Source of the DNA: Rhodanobacter sp. 7MK24
GTDB taxonomy: Bacteria > Pseudomonadota > Gammaproteobacteria > Xanthomonadales > Rhodanobacteraceae
Assembly: GCF_014842995.1 (NCBI RefSeq)
Contig: NZ_JACYXL010000001.1
Coordinates: forward strand, 187,183 to 251,182
Length of the DNA stretch: 64,000 nt
Reading direction: 5' to 3'
The notes under the pieces are model-generated. The model did no database searches, had not been told where the DNA came from, and saw only the letters and a program-made list of their open reading frames with translations. The translations under genes were made by a program, and so were the position numbers. This document shows positions 63,701 to 64,000 of this stretch, in pieces (positions within the stretch are counted from its first letter, which is position 1; each line of letters starts with the position of its first letter).

Positions 63701-63810
63701 ACCAGGAAGCCGAACTGCTGTCGCAGATCACCGAAGTGCTGGATCAGCGCGCCGAGATGTTGGAGCGGCGCGCCGTCGAACAGCTTTCGCAGGAGCCGCA
63801 CCATGGTTGA
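57766..63810 (+). CDS. chpA: ChpA/PilL giant hybrid histidine kinase
   Basis: 2014-residue CheA-type hybrid kinase that phosphorylates PilG and PilH. N-terminal FimL-like domain (1-140) with LHQVQGTLRMV (His51). A degenerate region follows to about residue 650. Canonical Hpt domains are seen with SFHTLKGSG (His720), AVHTLHGAI (His909) and DLHTLKGGA (His1258). Between the last two lies an Ala/Glu/Gln/Arg-rich coiled coil (about 1078-1205). The kinase core has P3 dimerisation (1390-1530), N box HMLRNAVAHGFE (1577-1588), G boxes DDGRGLD, GRGVGMDVV and GQGTTF, a CheW domain (about 1700-1850), and REC with Asp1925. It is shorter than the P. aeruginosa protein (about 2500 residues). Confidence 0.95.
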   Translation: MRLQDNIDFTTLQWVRPELEQTLASARESLESYVANPARGDAMRSCADSLHQVQGTLRMVELPGPAMVATEMEELAIALLQDKVAQREDAYAAMMRGLMQLPDYLERVASGHRDVPVVLLPLLNDLRASRGEEELSEAALFRPNLDAFLPTQAPAAMSEAQARERRGELVALRLQFQQHMLAWFRGQSQAQPLAGMRKTLLAIAARCYHVHGRRLWWIAAGVVEGLEHGMLGAYSTELRQLIGKADRHIRQLIEQGEDSLRGGDADDLCNRLLYIVAQSRQHSPSMELLRRTYSLDSLLPGAEELEHARGSMAGHNRALLDSVAKALKEDLLRVKEALDLFQRQPNADPASLEPQCELLGRVADTLGMLALAVPRRVVDEQRRVLEEVTNKLRAVDEETLLDVAGALLYVEASLDDHIESLGAIEESKDGEADASSLPRSEVQGILSTVMQEAIRNTGKVKEAIVAFVESGWDHAGLAEAPAQMAEVAGAARMLSADRTAELAEGIGRFIHNELLVDRRVPSSVQMDHLADALAALEYYLEAAREHRGGLAHIIDVAEHSLGQLGYWPLPAERPLPGADASAMPEGHAHEALSEPVSIYPGSDASHLFVAPEAPQPVHTHDIDGLRFAQTEPTAPPAPAAAAGDEWIEVEEEIEEQVPVDGALAEGFRFDQQAESIDDDIRDIFLEEMQEEIDNLRSAESAWLTDPAQLAALTPIRRSFHTLKGSGRLVGVPALGEFAWKVEDMLNRVLDHTIEPHEGVRAVVHHAIAALPQLLASLKGEGVPHAPVEAIMQTAGKLAAGDATARIEDHAPVAMETVRRIVRRRVPRFDAAAAGIPAAGITDAGSIATPEPVEPPAMATFAISPLPSVDPVLLEILRSEVAQYLQAIRTAIHRSGGELPVGEDLLRAVHTLHGAIAMVDIPLLIQLLSPLETLLKRLRHTAQSLPVEGVRLLDRTADVVDQTMAQFDVALPQLPNVDQLTLQLIELRDRYPEVQGAHIIAEHPVEAAQPPVEPAVDEVAEEAAEDDHEVVAAEEHASPLLDDGSHDHYASELMAALGAFEPNAPTEAEPVDDEQHAREIAEQEAAEHAAAEEREAQAKAEQEQAEQEQQRLEQERVEQERLEQERIEQERIEQEERAEQARLAQERAAREAAEAQMRAAAEKAAAEQRAAEAAAAEQARQEAERAAEAARRAANEAVRAAPAVDASATNAGMPIDADLLEVFVEEAREILDHADGVLAQWHAEPTAAGHLGELQRDLHTLKGGARIAGMMSVGDLAHAIETLLEKPVAGVAQVMPLIAVLEASFDQLHTMVQQVGQGLVPAHPQAAIEHLLALSGEQEFADEAALAARMAPAEAQPAEVAHAAAAAEPLPELLPTEQGADAASSQEQIRVRAELLDNLVNHAGEVAIYRSRLEQQVSGYRFNLVELDQTVQRLRGQLRMLEIETEAQIIARFQREHREAGSATAFDPLELDRFSQLQQYSRSLAESVSDLVSIQGVLDELTRQAENLLVQQSRVSTELQEGLLRTRMLPFDTMVPNLRRTLRQAAQEEGKSAQLYVDGAHGEMDRNLLDRIKAPFEHMLRNAVAHGFESPEDRRKAGKPAEGAVRIRVTREATEVVVRVSDDGRGLDREAIRKRGVERGLIGADARLSDDQVLALITQPGFSTASTVTQLAGRGVGMDVVANEIKQLGGSLAIESQQGQGTTFVLRLPFTLAVTQAILVRIGESTFAIPMTSVQGVARVDVDELTSRMAEHEPVFAHGDEQFGIHDLAELLGLPPGVMPEGEQPPLLLARTGDLRAAIRVDAVLGSREIVVKSVGPQVSSVPGVLGATIMGDGSVLVILDLAPLVRHGVVRREQRLSEGLTAVELPKIEEQRTRPLVMVVDDSITMRKVTGRVLERHEYEVGTAKDGVDALEKLHERVPDLMLLDIEMPRMDGYELATHMKADPRLRDVPIIMITSRTGDKHRQRAFDIGVDRYLGKPYQEAELLSQITEVLDQRAEMLERRAVEQLSQEPHHG

Positions 63811-64000
63811 AGCACTGCCTTCGGTGGCATTGCTGTTCGACGACGCCGAGCTGGGGGGGCACCTGCGCCAGACGTTGCAGGAGCGCGGCGCGCGCATCGT
63901 GCACGAAGGTGCCGTCGCGGGGTTCGATGCCGGACTGCTGCGTCAGCTCGATCCCGACGTGCTGGTGGTGAACCTGGACGAAGAGGACGACGAGGCTTTC
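63803..64000 (+). CDS. CheB-like chemotaxis protein ChpB (3' truncated by window)
   Basis: The start ATG overlaps the chpA stop by 8 nt. The 66 residues in the window (MVEALPSVALLFDDAELGGHLRQTLQERGARIVHEGAVAGFD...) look like the receiver-like first domain of the CheB-type methylesterase that follows chpA in Xanthomonas and Pseudomonas. The typical phospho-acceptor Asp environment is degenerate (LLFDDAELG; VLVVNLDEED). Identity as ChpB rests mainly on position; the catalytic methylesterase domain would be outside. Confidence 0.6.
   Translation, partial: MVEALPSVALLFDDAELGGHLRQTLQERGARIVHEGAVAGFDAGLLRQLDPDVLVVNLDEEDDEAF

Noticed and set aside
55474-63897. Reverse-strand open frame of 2807 codons opposite pilJ-chpA
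   Set aside because: It is the antisense shadow of a high-GC gene pair. The translation is His/Gln/Arg-rich without any domain, and the forward strand holds complete pilJ and chpA with all motifs.
1-64000. CRISPR arrays, integrases of mobile islands, prophage, toxin-antitoxin pairs
   Set aside because: No spaced direct repeats, no phage or transposase genes. The only tyrosine recombinase is XerD in its housekeeping context.

Overview
The window is about 64 kb of high-GC, gene-dense DNA from a gammaproteobacterium. The order Lysobacterales (Xanthomonadales), family Rhodanobacteraceae (Rhodanobacter/Dyella-like), is most likely. I infer this from the protein sequences, from GTAG-type REP palindromes of the kind known in Stenotrophomonas and Xanthomonas, and from a twitching-motility locus laid out as in Pseudomonas aeruginosa. 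No rRNA, tRNA, CRISPR array, prophage or insertion sequence was recognised. It looks like ordinary chromosome with a few accessory pockets.

Region 1 (1-9.3 kb): the end of an AI-2E/PerM-type permease gene overlaps hda, followed by a DUF2164 gene and a secreted orphan. suhB and trmJ are divergent, but an AT-richer orphan membrane protein gene lies between them. Then come a CorC/HlyC-type CBS protein (reverse), a DUF47-pit phosphate uptake pair, a small orphan and an alkyltransferase-like DNA repair protein. Two convergent gene pairs here (trmJ/corC-like and pit/orphan) are separated by palindromes whose ends carry the stop codons of both genes.

Region 2 (9.3-22.6 kb): an orphan membrane protein, an intracellular PHB depolymerase with the cysteine-nucleophile signature, an RDD membrane protein, the xerD-dsbC pair, purL, a GT2 glycosyltransferase, an EamA transporter, a DUF2127 protein and a membrane GGDEF-EAL protein.

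Region 3 (22.6-35.7 kb): cstA-ybdD (pyruvate/peptide uptake), def, an MFS exporter + NTF2-like pair divergent from a LysR regulator with an operator-like palindrome between them, an acyltransferase, two orphans, hemE, a WGR protein, aroB-aroK, an epimerase-like protein and a YbjQ protein. An open frame of about 91 codons follows the aroB stop codon in the same frame and has no usual start codon.

Region 4 (35.7-43.5 kb): two tandem FtsX/MacB-type permeases with no ATPase, a glycerate-kinase-like P-loop kinase, pdxH-yjbQ-corrinoid-binding protein, and an M13 (PepO-like) lipoprotein peptidase.

Region 5 (43.5-64 kb): the type IV pilus twitching region. It contains yggT, proC, pilT and pilU (retraction ATPases), a 599-residue lipoprotein, pyrB-ruvX-yqgE-tonB-gshB on the reverse strand, and the Chp chemosensory operon pilG-pilH-pilI-pilJ-chpA plus the start of a CheB-like gene. 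Together these control pilus retraction: PilJ signals through PilI to the giant kinase ChpA, which phosphorylates PilG and PilH. The order matches the P. aeruginosa PA0392-PA0414 block, but yggS, pyrR, pyrC and pilK are absent from the expected places. A 271-nt element with 32-bp terminal inverted repeats and two internal hairpins separates proC from yggT and supplies the proC stop codon. That element, its 169-nt counterpart after pit, and the REP after trmJ are the most unusual structures in the window.
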